Shown piece by piece: positions 54,459 through 64,000 of a stretch of 64,000 nt of DNA. Position numbers and translations under genes: made by a program. Below the pieces are notes generated by a model. The model was not told the DNA's origin. It did not search any database and was given only the letters and a program-made list of their open reading frames with translations. The stretch's first letter is position 1. Every line of letters begins with the position of its first letter. Source of the DNA: Irregularibacter muris (GTDB taxonomy: Bacteria; Bacillota; Clostridia; Eubacteriales; Garciellaceae); assembly GCF_024622505.1 (NCBI RefSeq), contig NZ_JANKAS010000002.1:248001-312000 (forward strand), written 5' to 3'.

Positions 54459-55202
54459 CTATTCTTGTACTTCTTCTACTGTTTCTTCGGTCTCTGCTGT
54501 TTCAACATCTTCAAACTGCTCTCCCTGTCTACCTTCGAGAATAGCATCTGCCATTTTGCCGGTAAGAAGTTTTACAGCTCGAATAGCATCATCATTACCT
54601 GGGATTACATAGTCTACTTCATCTGGATCACAATTGGTATCTACAATTGCAACAATTGGAATACCTAAGTTTTTAGCTTCAGCAATAGCTATTCTTTCCT
54701 TACGGGGATCAACTATAAATAAAGCCCCTGGTATCCTCTTCATATTCTTTATTCCACCTAGAAACTTTTCCAGTTTGTCTCTTTCGGCTTTCAACTTGAT
54801 AACTTCTTTTTTAGGAAGAACATCGAATGTACCGTCTTCTTCCATTTTCTCTAGATTATGAAGTTTTTCAATACTCTTACTGATTGTTTTAAAGTTTGTT
54901 AGAGTACCACCAAGCCATCTTTGATTTACATAAAACATATTGGCTCTTTTCGCTTCACTTTCTACTGACTCTTGAGCTTGTTTTTTGGTTCCTACAAATA
55001 ATATATCTTTACCCTCTTCTGATATCTCTCTTAAAAAGTTGTAAGCCTGTTCAACTTTTTTAGATGTTTTTTGAAGGTCGATAATATAAATTCCATTTCT
55101 TTCAGTAAAGATATACTCTGCCATTTTGGGGTTCCATCTTCTAGTTTGATGACCAAAATGTACACCTGCTTCTAATAATTGTTTCATTGAAATTAATGAC
55201 AT
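54459..55202 (-). CDS. rpsB: 30S ribosomal protein S2
   Basis: 247 residues, with [24 protein letters not shown] at the N-terminus, [28 protein letters not shown] and an acidic tail ([15 protein letters not shown]). The RBS AAGGAGGTG is near ATG 55202. The leader upstream contains a strong hairpin at 55244-55283, which fits the known S2 autoregulation. Confidence 0.98.
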   Translation of the reverse strand: MSLISMKQLLEAGVHFGHQTRRWNPKMAEYIFTERNGIYIIDLQKTSKKVEQAYNFLREISEEGKDILFVGTKKQAQESVESEAKRANMFYVNQRWLGGTLTNFKTISKSIEKLHNLEKMEEDGTFDVLPKKEVIKLKAERDKLEKFLGGIKNMKRIPGALFIVDPRKERIAIAEAKNLGIPIVAIVDTNCDPDEVDYVIPGNDDAIRAVKLLTGKMADAILEGRQGEQFEDVETAETEETVEEVQE

Positions 55203-55243
55203 TTCATGTGCACCTCCTTGGTTATTCCGCCATTTTCATCATA

Positions 55244-55283
55244 TTTAAAATGAACCTAGTTGTTTCAGGCACCTCATTTTAAA
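55244..55283 (-). promoter_or_regulatory. rpsB mRNA leader hairpin
   Basis: TTTAAAATGA and TCATTTTAAA close a 40-nt stem-loop with an inner CCT/AGG pairing. It lies 42 nt before the rpsB ATG. An S2-autoregulation role is inferred from position. Confidence 0.5.
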
Positions 55284-55382
55284 TCAGAAAATGTGTGTGA
55301 TTTTATCACTTTAAAAAGTTTAACATAGTTCATTACATTAATCAATACAAATTTCAACATATTTCATGCGAAAGGGTGTTTA

Positions 55383-56174
55383 TTATCTTTTATGCAACTT
55401 TTCAAGCTCATCTATCAATTTGTCATTCAATATTTTAATAAATGTTCCTTTCATTCCTAATGATCTAGATTCTATTACGCCTGCACTTTCAAACTTTCTG
55501 AGGGCATTAACAATAACGGATCTAGTTATCCCTACACGGTCGGCAATTTTACTTGCCACCAGCAACCCTTCATTCCCATCTAGTTCTTTAAAAATATGTT
55601 CTACCGCCTCTAACTCTGAATAGGATAATGTGCCAATAGCCATCTGAACAATGGCTTTCTTACGGGCCTCTTCCTCTAACTCTTCACTTTTTGATCGTAG
55701 GATTTCCATTCCAACTACTGTAGCACTATATTCAGCTAGAACGATATCTTCCTCCGTAAAGGCATAGTTAAAACGAGCTAAAACTAAAGTTCCCAGACGC
55801 TCTCCTCCACTGTTAATAGGTACAATTGTGGTATATCGATTATCATATTTACAAGCTTCATGTTTATATACGCACAATGGGCTTTCTTCTGTCATATTCG
55901 CATTTGTTTCTCTTACATTTAATAATGTATCATTATACTCTTTTGGAAATTTAGCTTCTTCGTCTCCATCACTGATCATCTCGTCACTAATTTCACATTC
56001 ATAATTAGTAGCAAAAGCATAACCTAAAAGTTTTCCTCTTCTACTAGCAATGTAAACGTTGGCATCCAATACCTCACTGAGTATCTTGCCTAAATCAATA
56101 AATGAAATGGCTTGATGACCTGATAATTGTAAAACTTTATTTATCTTTCTTGTTTTTTCAAGTAGGGTTAGCAT
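55383..56174 (-). CDS. codY: GTP-sensing global regulator CodY
   Basis: Represses starvation genes when branched-chain amino acids and GTP are high. The 263 residues have an N-terminal GAF domain ([22 protein letters not shown] to residue about 155) and a C-terminal winged helix ([39 protein letters not shown]). It lies downstream of topA on the same strand, as in several Clostridia. No clear CodY box was noted beside it. Confidence 0.97.
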   Translation of the reverse strand: MLTLLEKTRKINKVLQLSGHQAISFIDLGKILSEVLDANVYIASRRGKLLGYAFATNYECEISDEMISDGDEEAKFPKEYNDTLLNVRETNANMTEESPLCVYKHEACKYDNRYTTIVPINSGGERLGTLVLARFNYAFTEEDIVLAEYSATVVGMEILRSKSEELEEEARKKAIVQMAIGTLSYSELEAVEHIFKELDGNEGLLVASKIADRVGITRSVIVNALRKFESAGVIESRSLGMKGTFIKILNDKLIDELEKLHKR

Positions 56175-56446
56175 TTATTTTCCTCCTTATATTATCTCCT
56201 ATTTCAATTTTTATACTTATTAATAGGAAAATCTCCATTGTATTTTAAAAATATAGACAGTATGCTTTATTATCCTATAAAATCCTATACAGTTTGAATA
56301 CTTCTATGGGATTTTTATCATAAAATAATAACTATAGCCTTAGAGATTTTACCATATATTAAAGGGTTAATCAATAAAAATGTCTTAATTTTCATTATAT
56401 TAACAAAATTGTCAATATATCTTACTGCTCATGAATTTATCCTATA

Positions 56447-58522
56447 TTAGTCTTGTTGAAAGGTACAGTTTTCATTTAGGCAATAGACTGTCTCTTTTTT
56501 ACCTTTACCTTTTTTAGCTAAATTATTGCTGCATTCTGGACATTTCTCTTTAATGGGTTGGTCCCAAGTCATAAAATCACATTGAGGATAATTGCTACAC
56601 CCATAAAAAATTCTTCTCTTTTTACTTTTCTTTACTACAATATCTCCCTGACATTTAGGGCATATTGCACCAGTCTTTTCTAAAATTGGTTTTGTATTTT
56701 TACAATCAGGAAATCCAGGGCAGGCTAAAAACTTTCCGAATCTTCCATGTTTTATAACCATATTTCTTCCGCATTTATCACAGATTTCATCTGTTTCTTC
56801 GTCTTTTATTTCTATTTCCCCTATATCTTCCTCAGCATGTTTTAAAGTTTTTTCAAAGGGATCATAAAAATCTGCTAAAATTTTTCGCCAATCCTCTTGT
56901 CCTTCTTCTACTAAATCTAATTGTTTCTCTAAATCCACTGTAAAATCTACATCTACTATATCCGCAAAATATTCCTTCATTAGATCTGTGACTATAACTC
57001 CCAAATCTGTTGGCATCAGTTGTTTTCCGTCTTTTTCCACGTAACCCCTTGTTAAAATGGTGGATATGGTCGGGGCATATGTACTTGGACGTCCAATCCC
57101 TTGTTCTTCTAAGGTTTTTACTAATGTAGCCTCAGTAAATCTTGGTGGTGGTGAGGTGAAATGTTGCTTATCTATTAGTTTGTTTACCTTTAACTCTTCG
57201 CCTTCTTCTAAGGAAGGTAATAAGGTCTCTTTTTCTTCAGTTTCCTCATCCTTACCCTCTATATATATGGACATAAAACCTGGAAATTTTAATTGGGAAC
57301 CACTGGAGGTAAAAGTGTACTCTCCCGCTTGGATATTAACCGATACTGTATTGTAGATAGCCTGACTCATTTGACTCGCTACAAACCTATCCCATATCAA
57401 TTTATATAACCTATATTGATCCCTTGATAAGGATTCTTTAATTTCATTTGGAACTCTATATGTGGAAGTCGGACGAATGGCTTCATGAGCATCCTGCACT
57501 TTTTTACCTTTATTTTGTTTTTTGTTCTTGCTTCCTAAATACTCTTGTCCATACTCCTTATTAATATATTTCGCACATTCATCTATGGCTTCTGTTGAAA
57601 TCCTAGGGGAATCGGTACGAATATAAGTTATTAATCCTACATCACCTTCACCCTTAATATTTATCCCCTCATAAAGTTGCTGAGCGATACTCATAGTTTT
57701 TTTAGCGGTGAAGTTTAATTTTCTTGAAGCTTCTTGTTGAAGACTGCTAGTGGTAAAAGGTAGAGAAGGGTTTCTTTTTTTTATTCCTTTTTTTATTTTA
57801 TTAATAATGTAGCGCTGATCGGATAATTCTTTTAAAATATCCTTAACTTCTTTTTCATTATTTAATTCTAACTTCTTCCCCTGTTTTCCATAGAATTTCC
57901 CTTCAAAAGGATTATTACTATTCATCTTGCTAAACAAAGCCGTTATGGACCAATATTCTTTTGGTATAAATTTCTCTATTTCCTCTTCTCTATCCACAAT
58001 TATTCGTGTAGCTACTGACTGAACACGACCAGCACTTAAACCTTTTCTAATTTTTTTCCATAGTAGAGGACTAATCTTATACCCCACAAGCCTATCTAAT
58101 GTTCTACGAGCTTGCTGAGAATCCACCAAATTTTGATTTATTTTTCTGGCATTTTTCAAAGAGTTTTTAACTGCATTTTTTGTAATTTCATTAAATTCAA
58201 TTCTACATTTTTCTTCACTGTTAATATTTAATTGTTTAGCCAAATGCCAAGATATGGCCTCTCCTTCTCGATCAGGGTCAGTAGCCAACAACACTCGATT
58301 TACTTTATTGCTTTCTTTTTTCAATTTATTTACTATGGGGCCCTTTCCACGAATTGTAATATATTTTGGCTGAAAGTTTTCCTCAACATCTATACCCAGT
58401 TGGCTTTTAGGTAAATCTCTAACATGTCCCATAGTGGCTTCAACTTTATAGCCTTTGCCCAAAAACTTGCCAATGGTTTTGGCCTTTGCGGGAGATTCAA
58501 CAATTACTAGAGTTTTAGCCAT
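56447..58522 (-). CDS. topA: DNA topoisomerase I
   Basis: Type IA topoisomerase relaxing negative supercoils. The 691 residues start with the Toprim domain (VIVESPAKAKTIGKFLG, LATDPDREGEAISWHL), the active-site Tyr lies in TYIRTDSPRIS, and then LVEEGQEDWRKIL. Three zinc-ribbon units follow at the C-terminus: CDKCGRNM, CPKCQGDI and CPECSNNL. It is the first of the topA-codY unit, 257 nt after dprA. Confidence 0.97.
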   Translation of the reverse strand: MAKTLVIVESPAKAKTIGKFLGKGYKVEATMGHVRDLPKSQLGIDVEENFQPKYITIRGKGPIVNKLKKESNKVNRVLLATDPDREGEAISWHLAKQLNINSEEKCRIEFNEITKNAVKNSLKNARKINQNLVDSQQARRTLDRLVGYKISPLLWKKIRKGLSAGRVQSVATRIIVDREEEIEKFIPKEYWSITALFSKMNSNNPFEGKFYGKQGKKLELNNEKEVKDILKELSDQRYIINKIKKGIKKRNPSLPFTTSSLQQEASRKLNFTAKKTMSIAQQLYEGINIKGEGDVGLITYIRTDSPRISTEAIDECAKYINKEYGQEYLGSKNKKQNKGKKVQDAHEAIRPTSTYRVPNEIKESLSRDQYRLYKLIWDRFVASQMSQAIYNTVSVNIQAGEYTFTSSGSQLKFPGFMSIYIEGKDEETEEKETLLPSLEEGEELKVNKLIDKQHFTSPPPRFTEATLVKTLEEQGIGRPSTYAPTISTILTRGYVEKDGKQLMPTDLGVIVTDLMKEYFADIVDVDFTVDLEKQLDLVEEGQEDWRKILADFYDPFEKTLKHAEEDIGEIEIKDEETDEICDKCGRNMVIKHGRFGKFLACPGFPDCKNTKPILEKTGAICPKCQGDIVVKKSKKRRIFYGCSNYPQCDFMTWDQPIKEKCPECSNNLAKKGKGKKETVYCLNENCTFQQD

Positions 58523-58710
58523 AATTACACCTCCATTATTTACAAATAATCATTATAGCAGAAAATAGAACATTATCAAAATAAACAATTATCAGTATTT
58601 TAATTTAATTATTATTTACGTTGGATAATGGCCAGCTGATATTCATCATTTTTCTATCTCTTCTTTCCCTTATGTCTATAAATTTCTTATATCTCAACTT
58701 CAACCCTTAT

Positions 58711-58762
58711 TTTCTTATCCTATAGCCATTCTTATGAATAAGAATGGCTATAGGATAAGAAA
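58711..58762. terminator. 24-bp perfect palindrome between topA and dprA
   Basis: Arms 58711-58734 and 58739-58762 are perfectly complementary, with a TGAA loop. It lies 17 nt after the dprA stop codon and probably ends dprA transcription. Confidence 0.75.
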
Positions 58763-58779
58763 AAAGTAAATATATAATG

Positions 58780-59883
58780 CTATTTTAAATAATAGCCATC
58801 AATATATTTTATTATAATTCCTTTTAATTCTAACATGGTAAGACAGGCATTTACAGTTGATGTAGGATATCCACATTCCCTGATGATATCATCTATAGTA
58901 TTAAAACCATTTTTGATTTTCATTAGTATAATTTTCTCTTCCTCTGTTACTTGTTCATATTGTTTTGCAGAATGGTCTTGGGTCCTGTTTGATAATAGGT
59001 CTATCTTTGAATGAAGATAGGGAAAAATATCCTCTATTATATCCTCCACCTTAGTTACTACTTTTGCCCCTTCTTTAATTAAGTTATTTGTTCCTTTACT
59101 TGTGGTTGTATCTATGTTTCCAGGGATAGCATAGACTTCTCTTCCTTGCTCTAAAGCAAATTCAGCAGTAATTAAAGAACCGCTTTTTTCTCCTGCCTCA
59201 ATAATAATTGTACCTAAGGATAATCCGCTTATTATCCTGTTCCTTGCAGGAAAAAAATTTGGTTTCGGTAGTATTGAAAGTGGATATTCTGAAATTACTG
59301 ATCCTTTTAATTCTATTTCTTGCATTAATTCTTTATTTTCCACAGGATATATAACATCAACCCCACAACCTAAAACAGCAACAGTTTTACCTTTGGCTTG
59401 TAATGCACCTTTATGGGCATAAGTATCGATGCCCCGAGCCATTCCACTAACAATAGTAATTCCCATTGAAGCAAGTTCAAAGGCTAATTTTTCAGCCATT
59501 TTCAATCCATAATAGCTAGCCTTTCTAGAGCCCACAATACTTATTGCTACTTCATCGATGACGGTAGAACCCTTGCAGTATAAAACCGGTGGAGGATCAT
59601 ATATTTGTTTCAATAGTTTAGGATATTCCTCATCCTCCAAGAGCAATGTATCTACCTTCTGTTTTTCCAATTTTTTTGCATACTCCAATGTATCTTTCAA
59701 GTTCTTATGGTTTAGTATTGAATCAATGGCAACTTTATTTAGATTAGGAACCATAGAAAGTTCTTCCTTATTAGCATAATAAACTTCCTCTATATTCTGA
59801 AAATATTCATATATACTTAAAAATCTTTTCGTTCCTATATTCGGAATCCTACTAAGCCATAACCAGAAACATTTCCTTTCCAT
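58780..59883 (-). CDS. dprA: DNA-processing protein DprA (Smf)
   Basis: Loads RecA on incoming single-stranded DNA in transformation. The 367 residues have an N-terminal HhH-like region, the Rossmann-type domain (VAISIVGSRKASYYGLKMAEKLA, SGMARGIDTYAHKGAL, GCGVDVIYPVENKEL, VISEYPLS, GSLITAEFALEQGREVYAIPGNID) and a C-terminal winged helix (DDIIRECGYPTSTVNACLTMLELKG). It is divergent from the comM-like gene and next to topA, the common dprA-topA pair. Confidence 0.95.
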   Translation of the reverse strand: MERKCFWLWLSRIPNIGTKRFLSIYEYFQNIEEVYYANKEELSMVPNLNKVAIDSILNHKNLKDTLEYAKKLEKQKVDTLLLEDEEYPKLLKQIYDPPPVLYCKGSTVIDEVAISIVGSRKASYYGLKMAEKLAFELASMGITIVSGMARGIDTYAHKGALQAKGKTVAVLGCGVDVIYPVENKELMQEIELKGSVISEYPLSILPKPNFFPARNRIISGLSLGTIIIEAGEKSGSLITAEFALEQGREVYAIPGNIDTTTSKGTNNLIKEGAKVVTKVEDIIEDIFPYLHSKIDLLSNRTQDHSAKQYEQVTEEEKIILMKIKNGFNTIDDIIRECGYPTSTVNACLTMLELKGIIIKYIDGYYLK

Positions 59884-60036
59884 ATCATTTTTCTCCTTAT
59901 AAGTATAATTTTAATCTACTTCTATGTTTAATAATCAAATACCTTTTTTTACTATATACTTTTTGAAATTATGCAGGAAAGCCGTTCTCCTATGTCGTAA
60001 TAGAATAATATGGAAATAAATAACGGAGGTTATTAA

Positions 60037-61569
60037 ATGTTAGCTAAAATAAACAGTTGTGCATTAGTAGGTATTGATGGGGAAATTGTAGAGGTAGAGG
60101 TGGATATATCAAATGGATTGCCATCCTTTTCACTGGTTGGCCTGCCCGATATCGCCGTTAAAGAATCTAAAGAAAGAGTATATTCTGCTCTTAAGAATAA
60201 TGGATATGAATATCCAATGAAACATATTACAATAAATCTTGCTCCTGCTGATTTAAAAAAAGAAGGACCATCTTATGACTTGTCTATTGCTATTGGTGTT
60301 TTATTAGCTTCTCAACAAATTAAAGCCTGTTCAGTAACTGAAGTAGCCTTTCTAGGTGAATTGTCTTTAAATGGAGATATACGTCCTATAAAAGGTGTTC
60401 TTTCTATGTGCATGGCTTTGTATAATAAGGGAATAAAATCCCTCATTCTTCCTGAAGAAAACGCTTTAGAAGCTTCATTAATAGAAGGATTGAATATATT
60501 GCCTGCAAGTCATCTCTCCCAGGTGATTAAACATCTTACGGCAGAAGAGCTTATCTCACCTTTTCCTTGTAAAATCAATTCTTATTTTCATGAAACTATA
60601 GACCCTGGTATGGATCTAAGTGAGGTAAAAGGTCAAGAAAGTGTAAAGAGGGCATTAGAGGTTGCCGCTGCTGGCGGACACAATCTAATTATGATAGGAC
60701 CACCGGGTTCTGGGAAAACAATGATTGCCAAAAGATTGCCCACCATTTTACCCACAATGACCTTAGAAGAATCTCTACAGATAACCAAAATATATAGTGT
60801 TGCTGGCCTTTTGCCCCCTTCCACTCCCCTTATTATTAAAAGACCTTTTAGATCTCCCCATCATACGATATCTTCTGTTTCACTCGTAGGAGGAGGAAGA
60901 ATCCCTAAACCAGGTGAGATTTCTCTTTCCCACTTGGGAGTATTATTTTTAGACGAGTTACCCGAATTCCAAAAAAACGCTCTTGAAGTTTTAAGACAAC
61001 CCTTGGAAGAAAAAAATGTAACCATCTCTAGAATTAATGCCACGCTTAGTTATCCAGCTGATTTTATGTTAATAGCTAGTATGAATCCCTGTCCTTGCGG
61101 ATATTATGGAGATGATGAACGGGAATGCAATTGTTCTCCAAGACAAATTAATAATTATTTAAGTAAAATATCAGGGCCATTATTGGACAGGATTGATATA
61201 CATGTGGAGGTTAAGGCTACAAAATATGAACATCTAAAAGGAAGTTCTTCCAGTGAAACATCTGAAACCATAAGAAAAAGAGTGAATAGGGCTAGAGAAA
61301 TACAATTAGAACGATATAGAGGAAGCAAGGTTCTGTTTAATTCTCATTTAAATCCTAGGAACATTGAAAAATTTTGCAGCTTAGGCCCCCAGGAAAACCA
61401 ATTAATGCAAAGGGCATTTGAAAACCTAAAGCTTAGCGCCAGAGCATATCACCGTATACTAAAAGTCGCAAGGACTATTGCCGATTTAGAACCATCAGAG
61501 AAAATAAATATCTATCATCTCAGTGAGGCAATCCAGTACCGTAATCTAGATAGAAAATTTTGGGGGTAA
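60037..61569 (+). CDS. comM: ComM/YifB family Mg chelatase-like AAA+ ATPase
   Basis: A 510-residue AAA+ protein of the ComM family, known as a branch-migration helicase in natural transformation. The N-terminal domain (VEVDISNGLPSFSLVGLPDIAVKESKER) resembles the LonC-like substrate domain. Walker A is GPPGSGKTM near residue 226, Walker B LFLDELPEF, sensor region ASMNPCPCGYYGD, and an Arg-finger-like PLLDRIDIHVEV. The RBS ACGGAGG precedes ATG 60037. It is divergent from dprA, a transformation-related pairing. Confidence 0.94.
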   Translation: MLAKINSCALVGIDGEIVEVEVDISNGLPSFSLVGLPDIAVKESKERVYSALKNNGYEYPMKHITINLAPADLKKEGPSYDLSIAIGVLLASQQIKACSVTEVAFLGELSLNGDIRPIKGVLSMCMALYNKGIKSLILPEENALEASLIEGLNILPASHLSQVIKHLTAEELISPFPCKINSYFHETIDPGMDLSEVKGQESVKRALEVAAAGGHNLIMIGPPGSGKTMIAKRLPTILPTMTLEESLQITKIYSVAGLLPPSTPLIIKRPFRSPHHTISSVSLVGGGRIPKPGEISLSHLGVLFLDELPEFQKNALEVLRQPLEEKNVTISRINATLSYPADFMLIASMNPCPCGYYGDDERECNCSPRQINNYLSKISGPLLDRIDIHVEVKATKYEHLKGSSSSETSETIRKRVNRAREIQLERYRGSKVLFNSHLNPRNIEKFCSLGPQENQLMQRAFENLKLSARAYHRILKVARTIADLEPSEKINIYHLSEAIQYRNLDRKFWG

Positions 61570-61603
61570 AAAATAGAGTGGCGATATTATTCCACTCTAT
61601 TTT
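61570..61603. terminator. Bidirectional terminator between comM and yraN
   Basis: AAAATAGAGTGG (61570-61581) pairs with CCACTCTATTTT (61592-61603) in the gap between convergent genes. Confidence 0.8.
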
Positions 61604-61616
61604 TAGTAGGCTTATT

Positions 61617-61997
61617 TTATGTCATTAGAAATGCATTAGGAATAATATTCACATCCTGTACAATTCCATTGGAGAACCATACTTCTATTACGTCAAAACG
61701 TATATTCTTACTAAATTCATTATGAATTTTTAAATAATATAATGCAGTTTTGATTATTTTCATTTGCTTACTTTTATTTACCGCTTGAGCAGGTGTACCA
61801 AATAGATTATTTTTTCTTGTTTTGACTTCTACAAATACTATGGTATCCTCCTGTTTAGCTATAATGTCAATTTCCCCAAGTTTACATCTGAAATTTTGCT
61901 CTATAATTTTATAACCTTTTTTACTCAAAAATTTCCTGGCTTCTTTTTCTCCAATTATCCCCACTTCAATATTTCTAGCCAAATGGCTCAGCCCCAT
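61617..61997 (-). CDS. yraN: YraN family predicted endonuclease-fold protein
   Basis: A 126-residue restriction-endonuclease-like protein (UPF0102). It has the pattern GEKEARKFLSKKGYKIIEQN, LGEIDIIAKQEDTIVFVEVKTRK with the D...E-x-K nuclease signature and QKMKIIKTALYYL-like tail. Its function is unproven (structure suggests a nuclease). It starts 1 nt inside the rnhB stop codon, a conserved rnhB-yraN arrangement. Confidence 0.93.
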   Translation of the reverse strand: MGLSHLARNIEVGIIGEKEARKFLSKKGYKIIEQNFRCKLGEIDIIAKQEDTIVFVEVKTRKNNLFGTPAQAVNKSKQMKIIKTALYYLKIHNEFSKNIRFDVIEVWFSNGIVQDVNIIPNAFLMT

Positions 61998-62770
61998 TAA
62001 ATAATGTTTTTTAAAAATGTTTGTCTATGTATATTGGTAATGCCCCTCTTTGAAATTCCTTCTCTATGTTCCAGTGTACCATAGCCTTTATTTTTATCAA
62101 AGGCATAATAAGGCAGCTCTTTGTGATATTCATTCATCATTTCATCTCTAGTAACCTTGGCAATTATACTAGCAGCCGCTATAGAAAGAGACTTGCTATC
62201 CCCTTTATTAATAGGTAATTGACTAATAGGAATATTATCACATTTCATGGCATCAATAAGTAAAAAATCTGGTTTTATTCTTAAGTCTTTTACAGCTAAG
62301 GCCATGCTTACTTTAGTTGCTTGATAAATATTAATTTCATCGATTACATTAGCGTCTACAATTCCAATCCCTATATCCAATGCCTCTTCCTTAATCTGAT
62401 GATAAAGTTTTTCTCTCTTTTTAATAGACAACTTCTTAGAATCATTAATAAATAAGATATTACAATCCTTAGGTAAAATTACGGCTGCACTTACCACTGG
62501 CCCTGCCAAAGGCCCTCTTCCCACCTCATCTATGCCAGCTACTAGCTCATATCCCTGGGAATAACATTCTTGCTCAAACATCTTCATTTTTTCTATACGT
62601 GCCAATTCATCATGATACCCAAGGAGTTCTTTGTTAAGCTTCTCCGCTAATTGTCGAACAGTTTTACGTTTATCATGCCTTAGGACACTGATTAAGCTTA
62701 AATAATTATCCAAAGGAATGGATTGGATATAGGCTCTAATCTCCGACAAACTCATAGATTCAAATTTCAA
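61997..62770 (-). CDS. rnhB: Ribonuclease HII
   Basis: Removes RNA primers and misincorporated ribonucleotides from DNA. The 257 residues include the N-terminal extension typical of Firmicute RNase HII, the catalytic VAGIDEVGRGPLAGPVVSAA (Asp-Glu), LLIDAMKCDN and SIAAASIIAKVTRDEMM (catalytic region). The tail GYGTLEHREGISKRG is as in the family. It lies after rbgA (ylqF-rnhB pair, as in Bacillus). Confidence 0.96.
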   Translation of the reverse strand: MKFESMSLSEIRAYIQSIPLDNYLSLISVLRHDKRKTVRQLAEKLNKELLGYHDELARIEKMKMFEQECYSQGYELVAGIDEVGRGPLAGPVVSAAVILPKDCNILFINDSKKLSIKKREKLYHQIKEEALDIGIGIVDANVIDEINIYQATKVSMALAVKDLRIKPDFLLIDAMKCDNIPISQLPINKGDSKSLSIAAASIIAKVTRDEMMNEYHKELPYYAFDKNKGYGTLEHREGISKRGITNIHRQTFLKNII

Positions 62771-62816
62771 TGTAATATTCTCCTTAAATATTTATTTTAT
62801 CAAATGAAGTAAAATT

Positions 62817-63674
62817 CTATATTTCTACAGGATCAGGCATTTCTAAGGAAATTTTTCCTATCTTCCCCTTGCGAAATTCCTCTAACAACATTTCGGCTGT
62901 TCTAGTATAATCAGGTTCTCCACCCTTTACTATATTTCCTCTTTTTGTAGCGATATCTGTAAAAACCTCTAGAGCCTCTTTATGCTTTATTTGGATTTTA
63001 TATCTATCCTCTAGTAATTTGGGATACTGTTCTGTTAAAAACTTTATTAGATTAAAAGCTAGTTCTTCCTGATCTAGTATATCATCTTTTATAGAGCCTA
63101 TCCAAGCTAGCTTAAGACCTATCTTTGGATCTTCGAATTTAGGCCAAAGTATTCCCGGCGTATCTAATAAATCTATTTTTTCACTTATTTTAATCCATTG
63201 CTTCCCTTGCGTCACACCTGGTCTATTTCCGGTTTTTGCACTTGCTCTCCCTACAACTTTATTAATAAAAGTAGATTTCCCCACATTAGGAATACCAATA
63301 ATCATACAACGTATTGGTCTATTTTTCCTTCCTTTTTGCACTAATCTATCGAGCTTTTCTTGCATTATCTTTTCTATTTTTTTTAGGACTTGATTTATTC
63401 CCTGACCGGATATGGAATTAATAAAAATATTATCTGCTTTATGCTCCTCCAAAAATGTTTGCCATTGCTTGTTTATTATTGGATCAGATAAATCAGCTTT
63501 ATTTAATACCATTAATTTTGGTTTACTACCAATTAATTCATCAACATCTGGGTTTCTACTACTAATAGGTACCCTTGCATCTATAATCTCAATAACGACA
63601 TCTACTAAAGTAAGGTTATCTTTTATTAATCTTTTGGCTTTAGCCATATGTCCTGGATACCACTGTATGTTCAT
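62817..63674 (-). CDS. rbgA: Ribosome biogenesis GTPase RbgA (YlqF)
   Basis: Circularly permuted GTPase needed for late 50S assembly. The 285-residue frame from ATG 63674 (AGGTG upstream) shows G4 first (LNKADLSD), then G1 (GIPNVGKSTFINKVVGR), the GNRPGVTQGKQW switch and DTPGIL (G3). The N-terminus MNIQWYPGHMAKAKRLIKD and the C-terminal ANTAR-like helix are typical. The signal-peptidase gene precedes it, as in Bacillus. Confidence 0.96.
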   Translation of the reverse strand: MNIQWYPGHMAKAKRLIKDNLTLVDVVIEIIDARVPISSRNPDVDELIGSKPKLMVLNKADLSDPIINKQWQTFLEEHKADNIFINSISGQGINQVLKKIEKIMQEKLDRLVQKGRKNRPIRCMIIGIPNVGKSTFINKVVGRASAKTGNRPGVTQGKQWIKISEKIDLLDTPGILWPKFEDPKIGLKLAWIGSIKDDILDQEELAFNLIKFLTEQYPKLLEDRYKIQIKHKEALEVFTDIATKRGNIVKGGEPDYTRTAEMLLEEFRKGKIGKISLEMPDPVEI

Positions 63675-63689
63675 AGATTTCACCTACTC

Positions 63690-64000
63690 TTATTCAATAA
63701 TTTTCATAGCCTTTAATGGCCAGATTTTCACTATAGCTTTCCCAATAATATTTTCTTTAGTTAAGAATCCTACATCTCTGTATCGGCTATCCCGACTATT
63801 ATTTCTATTATCCCCTAACACGAAATAACTATTATTGGGAACCTTTGTCTTAGGAAAATTCTCAATTTTATTTGAAGGAATATAGGGTTCTACTACTTCC
63901 TTATCATTAATATATACAACATTATTCTTTATTTCAACTGTATCCCCATCTTTTGCGACAATTCGCTTAATGAAACTTAGGCTCAGGTCAGCAGGATACT
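63690..64000 (-). CDS. lepB: Signal peptidase I (3' part; runs off the window)
   Basis: The last 102 codons and stop codon of a type I signal peptidase are in the window; the 5' part lies beyond base 64000. Visible are box D with the catalytic Lys (SFIKRIVAKDGDTVEI), and box E (FVLGDNRNNSRDSRYRDVGF), ending KAMKIIE. The N-terminal membrane anchor and catalytic Ser region are outside. It lies upstream of rbgA and rnhB, as in Bacillus sip-ylqF-rnhB. Confidence 0.93.
   Translation of the reverse strand, partial: YPADLSLSFIKRIVAKDGDTVEIKNNVVYINDKEVVEPYIPSNKIENFPKTKVPNNSYFVLGDNRNNSRDSRYRDVGFLTKENIIGKAIVKIWPLKAMKIIE

Overview
The window is a low-GC stretch of chromosome from an endospore-forming clostridium. 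Evidence for this is the PolC-type polymerase, CodY, SpoVS, SpoVK-like and SpoIIIE/FtsK proteins, B. subtilis-like gene blocks and Gram-positive LexA boxes. The overall character resembles Alkaliphilus/Natronincola-type Clostridia; that placement is inference. No prophage, insertion sequence or CRISPR array is visible. Almost everything is housekeeping, so the interest lies in small, easily missed elements.

Layout. (1) 161-370: a 69-aa redox-type protein with an in-frame TGA at a conserved Cys position, followed by a bSECIS-like hairpin, read here as a new small selenoprotein. (2) 549-10204, + strand: miaB-mutS-mutL-miaA-hfq-spoVK-like-ynbB-like (tRNA modification, mismatch repair, RNA chaperone). 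(3) 10260-11338: divergent lexA and yneA-like SOS pair with three LexA boxes. (4) 11414-14228: Cys-rich small protein, ModE-like regulator and two tyrosine recombinases, then a non-coding stretch with palindromes and DnaA-box matches and a tRNA-Trp. (5) 14841-18477: AhpD-like protein, EEP hydrolase, aminotransferase, PadR regulator and PHP phosphoesterase. (6) 18699-25922, - strand: pgsA-cinA-recA-rny-ymdB-spoVS block, preceded by selU (tRNA 2-selenouridine synthase). (7) 25949-34692: dut, ymxH-like, dapG, tepA, a candidate free-standing ncRNA and ftsK/spoIIIE, plus rpsO-pnp-ylxY. (8) 34821-42278: rimP-nusA-ylxR-ylxQ-infB-rbfA-nrnA-truB-ribF, the translation/transcription operon. (9) 42473-56174: codY, rpsB, tsf, pyrH, frr, a 67-aa orphan, uppS, cdsA, an AI-2E permease, rseP, GT2, mgtC and polC; dxr and ispG, usual members of this operon, are absent. 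(10) 56447-64000: topA, dprA, divergent comM-like gene, yraN, rnhB, rbgA and the 3' part of lepB.

Themes. SOS control links lexA, yneA and recA by visible boxes. Selenium use links the candidate selenoprotein and selU. Several starts are unusual: rny seems to start at ATT, and recA has a hairpin between its Shine-Dalgarno sequence and its ATG. Many operons end in long perfect palindromes that act as terminators, often shared between convergent genes.
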